This document shows positions 26,250 through 35,719 of a stretch of 64,000 bases of DNA, piece after piece. The notes under the pieces are model-generated. The model saw only the letters and a program-made list of their open reading frames with translations, was not told where the DNA came from and did no database searches. A program made the translations under genes and the position numbers. Position 1 is the first letter of the stretch. Each line of letters starts with the position of its first letter. Source of the DNA: Pseudanabaena sp. M085S1SP2A07QC (GTDB lineage: Bacteria > Cyanobacteriota > Cyanobacteriia > Pseudanabaenales > Pseudanabaenaceae); the NCBI GenBank assembly GCA_020404895.1, contig JADBWK010000064.1:35957-99956 (forward strand), written 5' to 3'.

Positions 26250-27629
26250 CTAGACAATTTCACCAAATAGATCGTAATGATCGGCAGCAGTAACTTTGAC
26301 AGGAAACATTGAGCCTAGAGTTGCTTTGCCAAGAGGATCGCGGACATAGACCACACCATCAACATCAGGAGCAAATCTTGCTGATCGCCCAATGAGTTCA
26401 CCTGTGCCTGGATTTTCCTGCTCGATCAACACATCAACGGTTTTACCGATCTCTAACTGGTTATTCTTGAAAGAAATTTCCTGTTGAGCTGCCATGATGT
26501 GATCGCGGCGGTCTTGTTTGACTTCTTCGGGTAATTGGTTTGGCAAATCAAAGGCAGGTGTACCTTCTTCAGCCGAGAACGTAAATACACCGACATGATC
26601 AAATTCATGACGCTTCACAAATTCTAGTAAATGCTCAAACTGATCCTCAGTTTCCCCAGGGAATCCAACAATGAAGGTAGTACGAGTAACAGCATTGGGA
26701 AGTGCTGCTTTGAGTTGCTCCATGATCTTGTCATTGATCCGCCCTTGCCAAGGACGATTCATGGCTCTTAGTACATCAGGATGTGAATGTTGCAAAGGTA
26801 AATCTAGATAAGGAACCACGTTATGAGTGGACTTCATCGCATTGATTACTTTTGGAGTAAGTCCTGTGGGATAGGCGTAATGCATTCTGATCCAAGGCAC
26901 ATCTACTTGCCCAAGAGCGGTTAAAAGTTCGGCAAGTCGGGGCTGACCATAAATATCTAAACCATAATTAGTAGTAATTTGTGAAATCAAAATAATTTCT
27001 TTTACACCTTCACTGGCTAAGCGATCGCATTCAGTCACAATCGACTCAATTGATCGCGATCGCTGATCGCCGCGTAAATGGGGAATGATGCAAAATGCAC
27101 AACGATAGTCACAACCTTCAGCTACGCGGACATAGGCAACAGCTTCATTGGTGGTGCGATATCGCGGTACGGTGTCATCAGCGATATAGGTAGGGACTTG
27201 AGTAACTTCTTTGACTCGTTCGCCTTTCTCGGCACGTTCAATTACATCAACAATTTTTTGATAGTCGCCAGTACCAACAAGGGCAACTGCTTCAGGAATT
27301 TCATCAAGTAGTTCTTGCTGAAAGTGTTGCGCCATACAGCCAGCGATGACGATACGCTTGCCCATATCGGCTAGCTCAACCAATGTCCTCACGGATTCTC
27401 GCCGCGCATCTTCGATAAAGCTACAGGTATTAACAATCACATAATCGGCTAGTTCTTCGTTGCTATCGACTTGATAGCCTGCTTGAACTAGTAATCCCAG
27501 CATGTGTTCAGTATCGACGCGGTTCTTTTCACAACCCAAGTGAGAGAAAGCGATTGTGGGTTTGACGGGTTGAACCAGATTGACCATATTTGTATTAACG
27601 CAATTTTTGGCGCACAAAATTTCAGACAT
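26250..27629 (-). CDS. rimO: Ribosomal protein S12 methylthiotransferase RimO
   Basis: A 459-residue radical-SAM enzyme that adds a methylthio group to an aspartate of ribosomal protein S12. The N-terminal UPF0004 cluster cysteines are in [21 protein letters not shown] and AGCMAQ; the radical-SAM motif is CDYRCAFC (about residues 172-179). A C-terminal TRAM domain (about 390-455) binds RNA or substrate. HLGCEKN and the S12-type IPHLRG context distinguish RimO from MiaB. The ATG at 27629 is used; another at residue 15 is possible. The gene upstream encodes a phospholipase D-like protein 57 bp away. Confidence 0.93.
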   Translation of the reverse strand: MSEILCAKNCVNTNMVNLVQPVKPTIAFSHLGCEKNRVDTEHMLGLLVQAGYQVDSNEELADYVIVNTCSFIEDARRESVRTLVELADMGKRIVIAGCMAQHFQQELLDEIPEAVALVGTGDYQKIVDVIERAEKGERVKEVTQVPTYIADDTVPRYRTTNEAVAYVRVAEGCDYRCAFCIIPHLRGDQRSRSIESIVTECDRLASEGVKEIILISQITTNYGLDIYGQPRLAELLTALGQVDVPWIRMHYAYPTGLTPKVINAMKSTHNVVPYLDLPLQHSHPDVLRAMNRPWQGRINDKIMEQLKAALPNAVTRTTFIVGFPGETEDQFEHLLEFVKRHEFDHVGVFTFSAEEGTPAFDLPNQLPEEVKQDRRDHIMAAQQEISFKNNQLEIGKTVDVLIEQENPGTGELIGRSARFAPDVDGVVYVRDPLGKATLGSMFPVKVTAADHYDLFGEIV

Positions 27630-27685
27630 CCTAGCTTAACAAAACTTAAGCACCATGCGATCGCAATGATTAAAACTTCAGCAAT

Positions 27686-29170
27686 TTAAAACTCAGAATT
27701 TTCGATCATGGGCTTTGCATTGCTTTTAACTCTCTCAGCGCAGCTTGTGGAAGTAGCTTGAACTAGTTTTGCCGTGGGTCCTAAAGTAACATCTTGATAA
27801 AGGCGATCAAATTCCCTTTGAAAATGCGCTGCTACAATCTCATTTTGAATGACAATTAAAACTTCATCGTTCGTATGATTTGCGGCTTTTGTCCAGTTGT
27901 GTGAACCTGTAAGAATTAAATTGCGATCAAGAATCGCAAACTTATGATGCAAAGTATCTCCAGATACAAGATTGGGAATACCAACTGTTTTGATGGGTTG
28001 CTTCCATGCACTGCTTTTGCCTTTTTTACAATCTTGGGTGGATTGAAGTCCCCACATATCAAGAGTTGACGAATAATCTCGATAGGCAAATTGAGGCTCT
28101 ACTAGTGCTCGAATTTGGACTTTTCCCTGTTGACGCTCTTCAAGAATTGTAGAAATAAATTCATCGGAATAGACAAATAGTGCCATATCAACATTTGTCT
28201 TAGTACCAGCGATCGCAGTAGCGATTAGTCCGCTACTGGTTTGCTCCCTTGCTGTATCTTCAGGATCTGGAGAGAACTTAAGTCGGATTTGCGCTCCGCC
28301 AACGATGAGATAATCAATTTTTCGAGAAGGCTTTTTTGTACCAAACAGACTGTCAGGTTTTCCATTTGGGCCATCTCCCCACATTAGGTTAAATTCTTTC
28401 TTAAATCTTGCGGCAAGTTCTTTGCTGTCTATACGAATAAGATTGTTCGCATTACCCCTAGTCTCAGGTCTAGTAAAGTCACCATGAATATCACTCATGG
28501 TCAAATTTGCAGAACCAAACAAAACTATTTGATCATCAATCACCATAAATTTATGGTGCATTAATCCACTACCTTTAGAGCCATCAGCAGTATCGTCCAT
28601 CCAAGGCACATTGGTAATCTTGATTAGCCGTAAACCATCACTACGATCCAATTCATCTTCACTTAAGCGACCGTCGTTATCAATATCCGCAAACTTCTGA
28701 AATTCTTTGTACCGATCGCGATCACGAGGATTTAGCTTCTCAACTTGCTCAGGTGTATATTCGCTCCAAGCTCGACTATAGCTATTTTCGAGAATCAGTC
28801 GGACGTTCACGCCACGCAATTGTGCTTCAACAATTGCTTTAGCAATATTAGGTAAACGTAGTTCTTGAACAGCAATATCAAGACTAACTTTAGATTGACT
28901 AACATTGTCAATCATTACTCTTTCTAGATTGTCACCGAGACGTTCGATTTTTCGATATGGATCGGTATATCGAGATGCTTGATTTTGGTTGAAAAATACT
29001 TGAATGTTTGGGTTCTGTGGCAAAGTGGGAACAATCCCAGACTGAGAATTACAAGCATTTACCGCGATCGCAATCAGCGCGGTTATCCCGAAAATCAGTA
29101 GCCAGTAGCCTATGCGACGAGATAGAGATGCGAGTTTATAATTTATCTGCAAATAGGTCAAATAACCCAT
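27686..29170 (-). CDS. Phospholipase D-like protein with an EF-hand loop
   Basis: 494 residues. Residues 18-40 form a hydrophobic export segment ending in VNAC, a possible lipobox. Two HKD motifs are present: HHKFMVIDD...GSANLT (about residues 204-220) and HHKFAILDR...GSHNWT (about 418-434), the paired half-sites of phospholipase D/nuclease enzymes. Before the first one, DIDNDGRLSEDE (about 162-173) is a complete EF-hand calcium loop, which is unusual in this fold. It is probably an exported phosphodiesterase acting on lipid or nucleic acid, possibly Ca-responsive. The substrate cannot be inferred. Confidence 0.8.
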   Translation of the reverse strand: MGYLTYLQINYKLASLSRRIGYWLLIFGITALIAIAVNACNSQSGIVPTLPQNPNIQVFFNQNQASRYTDPYRKIERLGDNLERVMIDNVSQSKVSLDIAVQELRLPNIAKAIVEAQLRGVNVRLILENSYSRAWSEYTPEQVEKLNPRDRDRYKEFQKFADIDNDGRLSEDELDRSDGLRLIKITNVPWMDDTADGSKGSGLMHHKFMVIDDQIVLFGSANLTMSDIHGDFTRPETRGNANNLIRIDSKELAARFKKEFNLMWGDGPNGKPDSLFGTKKPSRKIDYLIVGGAQIRLKFSPDPEDTAREQTSSGLIATAIAGTKTNVDMALFVYSDEFISTILEERQQGKVQIRALVEPQFAYRDYSSTLDMWGLQSTQDCKKGKSSAWKQPIKTVGIPNLVSGDTLHHKFAILDRNLILTGSHNWTKAANHTNDEVLIVIQNEIVAAHFQREFDRLYQDVTLGPTAKLVQATSTSCAERVKSNAKPMIENSEF

Positions 29171-29257
29171 ACAAGCAAGACTTCAAATTTTGCAATCCTA
29201 GTCTACAGCCCTTAGCAATAAAATCAAGTCTAAATAATTGGCGATTTAGTCAATTAT

Positions 29258-29446
29258 TTAGCTAACTTGCCTTACTTTGCCTTGATCGATAGCTTGCATG
29301 ACATACTCTAGGGCTTCATAGTCAGGATCAGTAATGTAGCCTTGCTCAGAAAGCTCAAGATTAATCATGTTTTCTAGCTCAGGAGTAAGACGTTTGACGA
29401 GAAGAGCACGGTTGACGAGATTTCTGATGACACTCTTGTTACTCAT
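29258..29446 (-). CDS. Small conserved-looking hypothetical protein
   Basis: 62 residues, acidic, predicted helical: SNKSVIRNLVNRALLVKRLTPELENMINLELSEQGYITDPDYEALE. It has no signal or membrane segment. It has an ATG start and lies in a tandem run of minus-strand genes, 87 bp upstream of the phospholipase D-like gene. Cyanobacterial genomes carry similar short proteins of unknown role; no further support here. The 267-bp region upstream holds only the hairpin at 29656-29706. Confidence 0.55.
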   Translation of the reverse strand: MSNKSVIRNLVNRALLVKRLTPELENMINLELSEQGYITDPDYEALEYVMQAIDQGKVRQVS

Positions 29447-29655
29447 GATTTTTGTACTAGGGGTATAAGGATTAAATTAGAAAAGTAATAGGCTTTTAGG
29501 CAATGATGATTCCGCGCTTGAATTGGAAAATCGTCACTTCTTAATGACTATCTCTATACCAATTAGTTTCTCCTGAAATCAAAGATATAGATGTGATTTA
29601 TACCTGTGGATAGATGTGACTCTCATATGTATATTTGAGTGCTCATAGTCACAAA

Positions 29656-29706
29656 CCCTAAAAAAGACAAAGTACCCGCTATGCGGGCACTTTGTCTTTT
29701 TGGGGG
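29656..29706. terminator. Hairpin downstream of the YkgJ-like gene
   Basis: Arms 29656-29679 and 29683-29706, loop TAT, core CCCGC-TAT-GCGGG, with two mismatches and one wobble. The right arm has a T run. It lies at the 3' end of the minus-strand gene 29714-30061 and is a good candidate for its terminator. Confidence 0.65.
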
Positions 29707-29713
29707 GTGTGAG

Positions 29714-30061
29714 CTACTTAACTGCTTGCTCAAAACGTAATATTTCTAGCGATCGCTCACCATAGATTGACTCAATGTTTTCCTCGCAACAGGCGATCGC
29801 AAACTCATCTAGTTCTTCTGGCTCCACGCCAAACATGTCATAAAAGGTATCAGATTCCACTCGACAAAAGCGAGGTCTTTGATCATAGATAGTACAACTG
29901 CGATTAAGATGATCGAAGTTAATACACCAACCATCGCTACCCACCATACTTAAGTATTTTTGTAGCTCATCGGGGGTGAGGTAATCTGCTAGGTCAGGGC
30001 GTTCACTCGGATCGAGATGACAGCAAGCGCCACAACCGCTAATACATTGCCAAGTTGCCAT
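29714..30061 (-). CDS. YkgJ-family cysteine-cluster protein
   Basis: 115 residues from the ATG at 30061. A GTG at 30118 would add 19 residues encoded inside a palindrome and is rejected. The N-terminal CISGCGACCHLDP (residues 5-13) and later CINFDHLNRSCTIYDQRPRFCR supply the clustered cysteines of the YkgJ/CxxCxxCC family, thought to bind zinc or an iron-sulfur cluster. Function is not established. It lies downstream of the hydrolase gene on the same strand. Confidence 0.75.
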   Translation of the reverse strand: MATWQCISGCGACCHLDPSERPDLADYLTPDELQKYLSMVGSDGWCINFDHLNRSCTIYDQRPRFCRVESDTFYDMFGVEPEELDEFAIACCEENIESIYGERSLEILRFEQAVK

Positions 30062-30071
30062 TTCGTTAGTT

Positions 30072-30124
30072 TTTATAGTGAAAGAAAAGTTGGTGCGATG
30101 CACCAACTTTTCTTTCACTATAAA
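30072..30124. repeat. Triloop palindrome between tandem genes
   Basis: Perfect 25-bp arms (30072-30096 and 30100-30124), loop GAT, core GGTGC-GAT-GCACC. It includes the stop of the alpha/beta hydrolase and ends 10 bp before the YkgJ-like start, so it could terminate the upstream gene or separate the two cistrons. Confidence 0.7.
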
Positions 30125-31008
30125 GTTAATTCATAACAATCTCGAATTAATTTATTCACGATTTGGGGGCTTTCATCGTGGGGGCAATGCCCTGCATTAA
30201 TAAAATGCTCAGTAAGTGATGGATAAAACTCACGAAATTTTGCACTCCTAGCACGGGAATTCATCCAAGGATCACCTTCACCCCAAATTGTCATTAAGGG
30301 ACAAGTCATCGTTCCCAACAACTCATCAACTTTTTTACCTTGTGGAGTACTAAATACTGAGGCAAAAACCTGTGCAGCCCCCTGATCGCAGGATGGACGA
30401 TAAATATCCTCGACTAATTGATCGGTAACGGCAGATTGATCTAAATAGACTTTTTTGAGGGTGCTACGAATGCGCGATTTTTGGCGGACAAAGTTAAATA
30501 GTAATTGATTTGCCCAAGGCTGGCGCAAGAATGTCTGCAAGGCTGGGGTGATCGCCTTCTGGATAGGGTTTACTTTTTTAGCCCCAAGGGGATTAGTGTC
30601 TGTAAATGGTCCTGCACTATTGAGCAAGATCACTGCGGCAACTGATTGTGGATAATCAGCAGCTACACATAACGAAGAATAACCACCGAGGGAGTTGCCT
30701 GCAATTACGGTTGGACGTTGAATTTTTTCGGTAATAAAATCATGGAGCTGATCGCGCCAAAGATTGCCACTATATTGCCATGCAGGTTTTTGCGATCGCC
30801 CGAAGCCTAACAAGTCGATTGCATATACTTCAAAATCTTGACTAAGTTCAGAGATATTCTTACGCCAATGATCTGTTGAGGCTCCAAATCCATGCACTAA
30901 GAGCAGTGGCGGACGCTGAGGATTATTTCCTGCTTTGACAAAATATATTTTTTGTTCACGCCATAGCCAGTATTGACCAGCGATCGATTCAGTACTTGTT
31001 AAAACCAT
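30118..31008 (-). CDS. Alpha/beta hydrolase
   Basis: 296 residues. The fold is visible from the LLLVHGFGAS oxyanion strand (about residue 36) and the nucleophile elbow GNSLGGYSS (about 108-116); the acid is probably the Asp of WGEGDPWM, and the His is in NAGHCPHDES near 275. Related cyanobacterial and plant proteins include chlorophyll or pheophytin-type esterases, but sequence alone does not fix the substrate. No signal peptide. It lies 78 bp downstream of pstB, with a hairpin between, so it is unlikely to belong to the pst operon. Confidence 0.8.
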   Translation of the reverse strand: MVLTSTESIAGQYWLWREQKIYFVKAGNNPQRPPLLLVHGFGASTDHWRKNISELSQDFEVYAIDLLGFGRSQKPAWQYSGNLWRDQLHDFITEKIQRPTVIAGNSLGGYSSLCVAADYPQSVAAVILLNSAGPFTDTNPLGAKKVNPIQKAITPALQTFLRQPWANQLLFNFVRQKSRIRSTLKKVYLDQSAVTDQLVEDIYRPSCDQGAAQVFASVFSTPQGKKVDELLGTMTCPLMTIWGEGDPWMNSRARSAKFREFYPSLTEHFINAGHCPHDESPQIVNKLIRDCYELTL

Positions 31009-31026
31009 GAAAATTTAATAGCCACA

Positions 31027-31069
31027 AAAATAAGTAAAGAGAGCGCTAAGCGCTCTCTTTACTTATTTT
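31027..31069. terminator. Triloop palindrome ending the pst operon
   Basis: Perfect 20-bp arms (31027-31046 and 31050-31069), loop TAA, core GAGCGC-TAA-GCGCTC. It is 18 bp downstream of the pstB stop in the minus direction, so probably terminates pstSCAB. Confidence 0.75.
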
Positions 31070-31086
31070 AATCTTGATTTTTAGCT

Positions 31087-31902
31087 TTAGCCAAATCTAC
31101 CGCTAATGTATTCCTCAGTGGCTACTTGTTTAGGGCTACTGAAGATAACTGATGTGCGATCAATTTCTACTAATTTGCCCATGCGCTTACCGCTATCACT
31201 AAGTTCGGTATTAAAGAATGCAGTCATATCAGCCGATCTCGATGCTTGTTGCATGTTGTGTGTAACGATGACTAGAGTAAACTTTTGCTTGAGTTCTTGC
31301 ATTAGTTCTTCGATTCGCAGTGTTGATATCGGGTCAAGTGCTGAGCATGGCTCATCCATCAAGATTACCTGCGGCTCCACTGCGATCGCCCTGGCAATAC
31401 ATAGACGTTGTTGTTGACCGCCAGAAAGAGCTAAACCACTTTCTTTTAGCTTATCTTTAACTTCATCCCAAATGGCAGCTGATCTTAATGACTTCTCAAC
31501 TAAGTCAGCCATGTCGTTTTTAGAGCCTTTAAATCCATTAATTCGGGGACCAAAAGCGATGTTTTCGTAAATTGATTTTGGAAATGGATTAGGGCGTTGA
31601 AACACCATCCCAATGTGACGACGAACTGCCACAGGATCGATTTTATCATCGTAAAGATTATGTCCGTTAAAGGTAATTGATCCTTTAACTCTTGCGCCCT
31701 CAATCAAATCATTGAGACGATTAAAACATCTCAAAATCGTACTTTTACCACAGCCAGAAGGCCCAATAAATGCGGTAATTTGATTTTTAAAGATTTCTAG
31801 GTTAACACCTGCAACTGCTGGTGAGTTGGAGCTATAGAAAACGTTAACGTCTTCAACCTTTAAAATTGCCTGATTCTCAGAAGAATTGCTGCTTAAGTTC
31901 AT
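31087..31902 (-). CDS. pstB: Phosphate ABC transporter ATPase
   Basis: 271 residues, the ATP-hydrolysing subunit of the high-affinity phosphate importer. Walker [10 protein letters not shown] is at about residues 47-55, the Q-loop follows in [19 protein letters not shown], the signature is LSGGQQQRL and Walker B is [21 protein letters not shown] and [14 protein letters not shown] are PstB-specific. The gene is last in the minus-strand operon pstS-pstC-pstA-pstB, 45 bp from pstA. phoU and a PhoR-PhoB pair are not next to it. Confidence 0.96.
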   Translation of the reverse strand: MNLSSNSSENQAILKVEDVNVFYSSNSPAVAGVNLEIFKNQITAFIGPSGCGKSTILRCFNRLNDLIEGARVKGSITFNGHNLYDDKIDPVAVRRHIGMVFQRPNPFPKSIYENIAFGPRINGFKGSKNDMADLVEKSLRSAAIWDEVKDKLKESGLALSGGQQQRLCIARAIAVEPQVILMDEPCSALDPISTLRIEELMQELKQKFTLVIVTHNMQQASRSADMTAFFNTELSDSGKRMGKLVEIDRTSVIFSSPKQVATEEYISGRFG

Positions 31903-31947
31903 TGTAAAACCCCAAGTTTGATAAATTTAGCCTGCGAATAGCTTGAA

Positions 31948-32919
31948 TTACTTTGCCCGACTGCGTAAAAAGATGGCAACTAAGTTCATGCCTAAAACTA
32001 GGGCTAAAAGCACGATGATACCTGCCGAAGCTAGTGTCTGAAATTCTGCCTTCGGATCTCCAACCCACTCATATATTTGGTATGGCAGAACGGAAAAGAA
32101 GTTATCATTTGACCATAATGTATCGGTAAATACATCTCCTATGTTACCACTGAACAAAGCTCCAAAGTTAATAGGAGAGGCTTTAGGATCAAATAAAACT
32201 GTACCAGCGCCAAGAACGACGATTGGAGCAGTTTCGCCTATACCTCTAGAAGTAGAGATAATTACCGCAGTTAAAATCCCAGGTAGAGCCGAAGGTAAAA
32301 CGTGATGGCGAATCGTTTGCCACTTGGTTGCACCGACTCCATAAGAAGCTTGACGAACTGATTGTGGAACGGCGCGAATTGCTTCCCTAGAGATAACAAT
32401 AACTGGCGGCAAAATTAGTAAAGTAATCGTCAAAATTCCTGTAACTAAGACAGCCCTACCGCTATAAAGACCACGCACAAATAGTCCTAAGCCTAATAAC
32501 CCATAGATAATCGAGGGGATACCAGCCAAGTTATATATATTAAGTTCAATTAAATCTGACAACCAGTTTTTCTTGGCATATTCTTCCAAGTAAATTGCTG
32601 AGCAGACTCCAAGTGGGACTACCAACACCAACACATAGGTAAGCATCGCGATCGATCCCAGAATTGCAGCCTTATATCCCGACTCTTCAGGACGGCGAGA
32701 TGGATATAGCTGTAATAGATCACCATTAAGGCGGCTAGAACCATCGCTAAAGACCTTATAAATTAAGAATGCGAGGACAATCAATCCAAGCCCTGTGGCA
32801 AAAATACAAAATGCAGAAAATACTTTGCCCCAGAACTGTCTGGATTCAAGCTTTGGCTCAAATTTTGATTCGCTAGATTGTCCGTCAATATTTTCTAAGA
32901 TATCGATTCCGTTACTCAT
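31948..32919 (-). CDS. pstA: Phosphate ABC transporter permease PstA
   Basis: A 323-residue inner-membrane subunit with about six helices. The EAA-like loop [32 protein letters not shown] (about residues 176-207) contacts PstB. The N-terminus overlaps pstC by 8 bp, so the two are translationally coupled, matching their function as the heterodimeric membrane channel. The first 40 residues are hydrophilic and divergent. Confidence 0.95.
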   Translation of the reverse strand: MSNGIDILENIDGQSSESKFEPKLESRQFWGKVFSAFCIFATGLGLIVLAFLIYKVFSDGSSRLNGDLLQLYPSRRPEESGYKAAILGSIAMLTYVLVLVVPLGVCSAIYLEEYAKKNWLSDLIELNIYNLAGIPSIIYGLLGLGLFVRGLYSGRAVLVTGILTITLLILPPVIVISREAIRAVPQSVRQASYGVGATKWQTIRHHVLPSALPGILTAVIISTSRGIGETAPIVVLGAGTVLFDPKASPINFGALFSGNIGDVFTDTLWSNDNFFSVLPYQIYEWVGDPKAEFQTLASAGIIVLLALVLGMNLVAIFLRSRAK

Positions 32920-33865
32920 AGGTTTCTTGGAAGCGTTTGCTAATTTGCTTACTGATAATGTTGAGAAGAAGAGTGATTAGAAATAGCGTCATCCCAACTG
33001 CAAAAAGTGCTTGGTACTCTACACTGCCAACTCGTGAATCACCCTTGGCAACTTGAGCAATGTAGGCAGTCATTGTTCCAACTGTTTGTCTAGGATCGAG
33101 AGTTAATACTGGTCTTTGACCAGCAGCGATCGCAACGATCATCGTCTCACCCACTGCACGGGATATACCCAAAATTATGGCAGCACAAATGCCAGACAAA
33201 GCCGCAGGAAAAACAATACCAGTTGCCACTTCCTTTTTTGTCGAGCCAAGCCCATAGGCTGCTTCACGAAGAGAATTTGGAACGGCTTTCATCGAATCAG
33301 TACTAATTGAAGCGATCGTTGGGACAATCATCACGCCCATGATCAATCCTGCGCTGAGAGCATTAAATCCTTGCAAACCAGGAATCAGCTTCGCTAAAAT
33401 TGGGGTAACAAATGTCAACGCAAAGTATCCATATACAACTGTAGGTACTCCAGCTAACAACTCAATAATCGGACGCAAAAATTTACTCAATCTTGGTGAT
33501 GCATATTCTGAAAGGTAAACAGCAGTTGCCAGTCCTAGAGGGGTTGCTACTAACATGGCAATTAGAGCTACCATCAATGTGCCATTAACCGTTGGCCAAA
33601 CGCAAAATCCCTTGTCAGCAAATTGGGGTGTCCAACTACAGCTATAGTTGCCATTTTCTAAAGTCTTACCAAATAGAAATTCACCAATGCTAGCCTTGCC
33701 GAAAAAGCTAACTGTTTCTGAGGCAAGTACATAGATGATCGCAACTGTAGTCATTACAGATACGAAAGCACAAAAAAGCAACGCATATCCGATCGCACTC
33801 TCTTTAATATTGCGATCGCGGCGTTGATAAAGGTCAAGATCTTCGGTAGTTTCAGGACTTGTCAT
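32912..33865 (-). CDS. pstC: Phosphate ABC transporter permease PstC
   Basis: A 317-residue inner-membrane subunit with about six helices. [39 protein letters not shown] (about residues 192-230) is the EAA loop, followed by [17 protein letters not shown], typical of PstC. It is 163 bp from pstS, and a hairpin stands in that gap. The start is ATG at 33865. Confidence 0.95.
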   Translation of the reverse strand: MTSPETTEDLDLYQRRDRNIKESAIGYALLFCAFVSVMTTVAIIYVLASETVSFFGKASIGEFLFGKTLENGNYSCSWTPQFADKGFCVWPTVNGTLMVALIAMLVATPLGLATAVYLSEYASPRLSKFLRPIIELLAGVPTVVYGYFALTFVTPILAKLIPGLQGFNALSAGLIMGVMIVPTIASISTDSMKAVPNSLREAAYGLGSTKKEVATGIVFPAALSGICAAIILGISRAVGETMIVAIAAGQRPVLTLDPRQTVGTMTAYIAQVAKGDSRVGSVEYQALFAVGMTLFLITLLLNIISKQISKRFQETYE

Positions 33866-33937
33866 AAATTTTTTTCATCAAGTACATCAAAAGTCAAAGC
33901 CCTGCATAGGTAGTTAAGCAAAATTAAATATAAAAAC

Positions 33938-33980
33938 CTAAAAACTGTACCGCCCGCGCAGCGGGCGGTACAGTTTTTGG
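33938..33980. terminator. Triloop palindrome between pstS and pstC
   Basis: 20-bp arms (33938-33957 and 33961-33980), loop GCA, one wobble, core CCCGC-GCA-GCGGG. It stands between pstS and pstC on the minus strand. A partial terminator here would let pstS be made in excess over the permease genes, as is common for binding-protein operons. The inner stem is the same as that of the hairpin after htrA (36963-37018). Confidence 0.7.
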
Positions 33981-34028
33981 CTTGGATTTTTAGATGCTAG
34001 GAGGGCTTAGCTCAAAACTAACTTGAAA

Positions 34029-35126
34029 TTATTTCAAGTCTTTTGCAAGCAATTCAGCTACGGAAACGCCAGCAGGAGCGTCCATGAAGGTTGTGCCTGT
34101 TTTAACAGTACTCAAACGTTCAAGGATCTTGGGTACAGCGTCGCTAGGAAGTGGCACATAACCTACTTCTTTAACTACTTTAAGATCTTTGAAGTAGTAA
34201 TCAGCAAAAGCCTTGACTTCAGGACGTGCTAGAGCTTTCTTGCTCACATAGATGAATAGAGGACGAGACAACGGAGCATATTTGCCAGAGTTAATATTCT
34301 CAGCAGTAGGAGCAACACAGCCCTTTCCACCATCAACTTCGATAGCAGTCAACTTCTTAGCATTTTCTTCATAGTAAGAAACTCCAAAGAAGCCAATTGC
34401 ACCCTTGCTACCTTGAACACCCTTAACGGTGATGTTGTCATCTTCACTGGGTTGATAATCCTTACGGATCACCTTAGACTTTTTATTGACTGCTTCGGTA
34501 AAGTAGTCAAATGTGCCTGAATCAGCACCTGCTCCAAAGAGGGCAATGGGTTCTTTGGGGAAATCAGGGCGAACTTGATCCCAAGTTGTGATTTTGCCTT
34601 CTGAGTCAGGGCTCCACATGGTGTTGAGTTCAGCAACAGTTAGGCACTTAGCCCAAGTATTTTCTTTGTTAACAACTACAGTTAGACCATCAACAGCAAC
34701 AGGTAGTTCAACAAACTCTACGTTGTTCTTCTTACAATCTTCAGCTTCTTTAGCTTTGATTGGACGAGAAGCATTAGCAATATCAATATCTCCAGCACAG
34801 AATTTCTTAAATCCACCGCCAGTACCGCTTGTACCAACTGGAACCTTTACGCCTGGGTTTGATTTTGCGAAGTCTTCAGCAACAGCCTTGCTGATTGGGG
34901 CAACGGTGCTAGAACCATCAATGGTAATGTTGCCAGATAGATTAGATGGTGCCTTTGCAGGTTCTTTAGTAGGCTCAGTAGCTGCCGTGGTCTTTGTTGC
35001 TGCTGGGCTAGTTGCACCAGTTGTGGGGGTGGTGCTGCTACCGCTACAGGATGCTAGCGCTGTGGCAAGTGTAACACCAGCTACAAACTTGACTACACTA
35101 CAATTGATACTCTTTTTAGACATCAT
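34029..35126 (-). CDS. pstS: Periplasmic phosphate-binding lipoprotein
   Basis: A 365-residue binding protein for the Pst importer. The lipobox LASCS (Cys about residue 27) indicates a lipid anchor, followed by a Ser/Thr/Pro/Ala-rich linker to about residue 60. The binding domain has ITIDGSSTVAPISKAVAEDF and GTSGTGGGFKKFCAGDIDIANASRPIK, the phosphate-contacting segments of PstS. Length is normal. ATGs occur at residues 1 and 2. A Pho-box-like site lies about 90 bp upstream. Phosphate-starvation control is therefore likely, as in other cyanobacteria. Confidence 0.95.
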   Translation of the reverse strand: MMSKKSINCSVVKFVAGVTLATALASCSGSSTTPTTGATSPAATKTTAATEPTKEPAKAPSNLSGNITIDGSSTVAPISKAVAEDFAKSNPGVKVPVGTSGTGGGFKKFCAGDIDIANASRPIKAKEAEDCKKNNVEFVELPVAVDGLTVVVNKENTWAKCLTVAELNTMWSPDSEGKITTWDQVRPDFPKEPIALFGAGADSGTFDYFTEAVNKKSKVIRKDYQPSEDDNITVKGVQGSKGAIGFFGVSYYEENAKKLTAIEVDGGKGCVAPTAENINSGKYAPLSRPLFIYVSKKALARPEVKAFADYYFKDLKVVKEVGYVPLPSDAVPKILERLSTVKTGTTFMDAPAGVSVAELLAKDLK

Positions 35127-35211
35127 AGAAATCTTACTGTGATTATATCTGTTACGGTTTACTAGGCATTTAAACTAGACATGATCGATACTAAACTGCT
35201 TACGTCAACGC

Positions 35212-35242
35212 AAGGTTAAGGAACGTTAAAGATGCAGTTAAG
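35212..35242 (-). promoter_or_regulatory. Candidate Pho box upstream of pstS
   Basis: On the minus strand, three copies of an octamer close to the cyanobacterial Pho-box unit CTTAACCT: CTTAACTG, CTTTAACG and CTTAACCT. TTAA centres are 12 and 10 bp apart instead of the usual 11 and 11, so the middle unit is shifted by one base. The position, about 90 bp before the pstS ATG, suits a SphR/PhoB-activated promoter. The binding itself is inferred. Confidence 0.65.
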
Positions 35243-35385
35243 TTTAGTTTGCCAAAAAGTTTTTACGTCAGGATTAATTAACAAAACAGAGAAGAGCATA
35301 TGGCTTTGAACACTCTATCTGTAATGAATGTAAGTCTTGCTCAGATAATAAACCCCAAACACCAAAATACTATTAACATTGGCAC

Positions 35386-35450
35386 AACTTCCCATCCTAG
35401 AATTGAGGTGCGGCGCAAAGCGCCACACCTCAATTCTAGGATGGGAAGTT
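35386..35450. repeat. Triloop palindrome between divergent pstS and htrA, first
   Basis: 31-bp arms (35386-35416 and 35420-35450), loop AAA, a single mismatch, core GCGC-AAA-GCGC. It is in the 593-bp gap between divergent pstS and htrA, so it is at the 5' side of both genes. Confidence 0.7.
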
Positions 35451-35498
35451 GGTGGCTACTTAGCAATTCACAAAATGGCATAGCAATTTTATGAATTA

Positions 35499-35565
35499 CT
35501 ATAAAAATCGAATAAATAGTGTTGCGAGGCAAAGCAGCGCACCACTATTTATTCGATTTTTATAG
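35499..35565. repeat. Palindrome between divergent pstS and htrA, second
   Basis: 32-nt arms (35499-35530 and 35534-35565), loop AAA. The outer 23 bp are perfect (ends CTATAAAAATCGAATAAATA); the inner nine bases next to the loop carry three mismatches. Between this and the first palindrome, AATTCACAAAATGG...TTTTATGAATT (35465-35498) resembles a degenerate repeat D. Confidence 0.65.
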
Positions 35566-35719
35566 CGTAAATAAGTTCTCATGGGTGATGCGTTATTCAT
35601 TAAAAATATGGATAAATACCTACGTGTACTTACGTGACGGTTTTCCGTCTAGCGTCAAAGATTAACACCATAAAAAAAATTTTGTAGAATGTTAGGTATT
35701 ATTGGTCGCGGAAATAGCT

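Noticed and set aside
30062..30118. Extended N-terminus of the YkgJ-like protein from a GTG
   Set aside because: The extra codons lie largely in a palindrome, and an ATG directly before the cysteine motif fits the family better.
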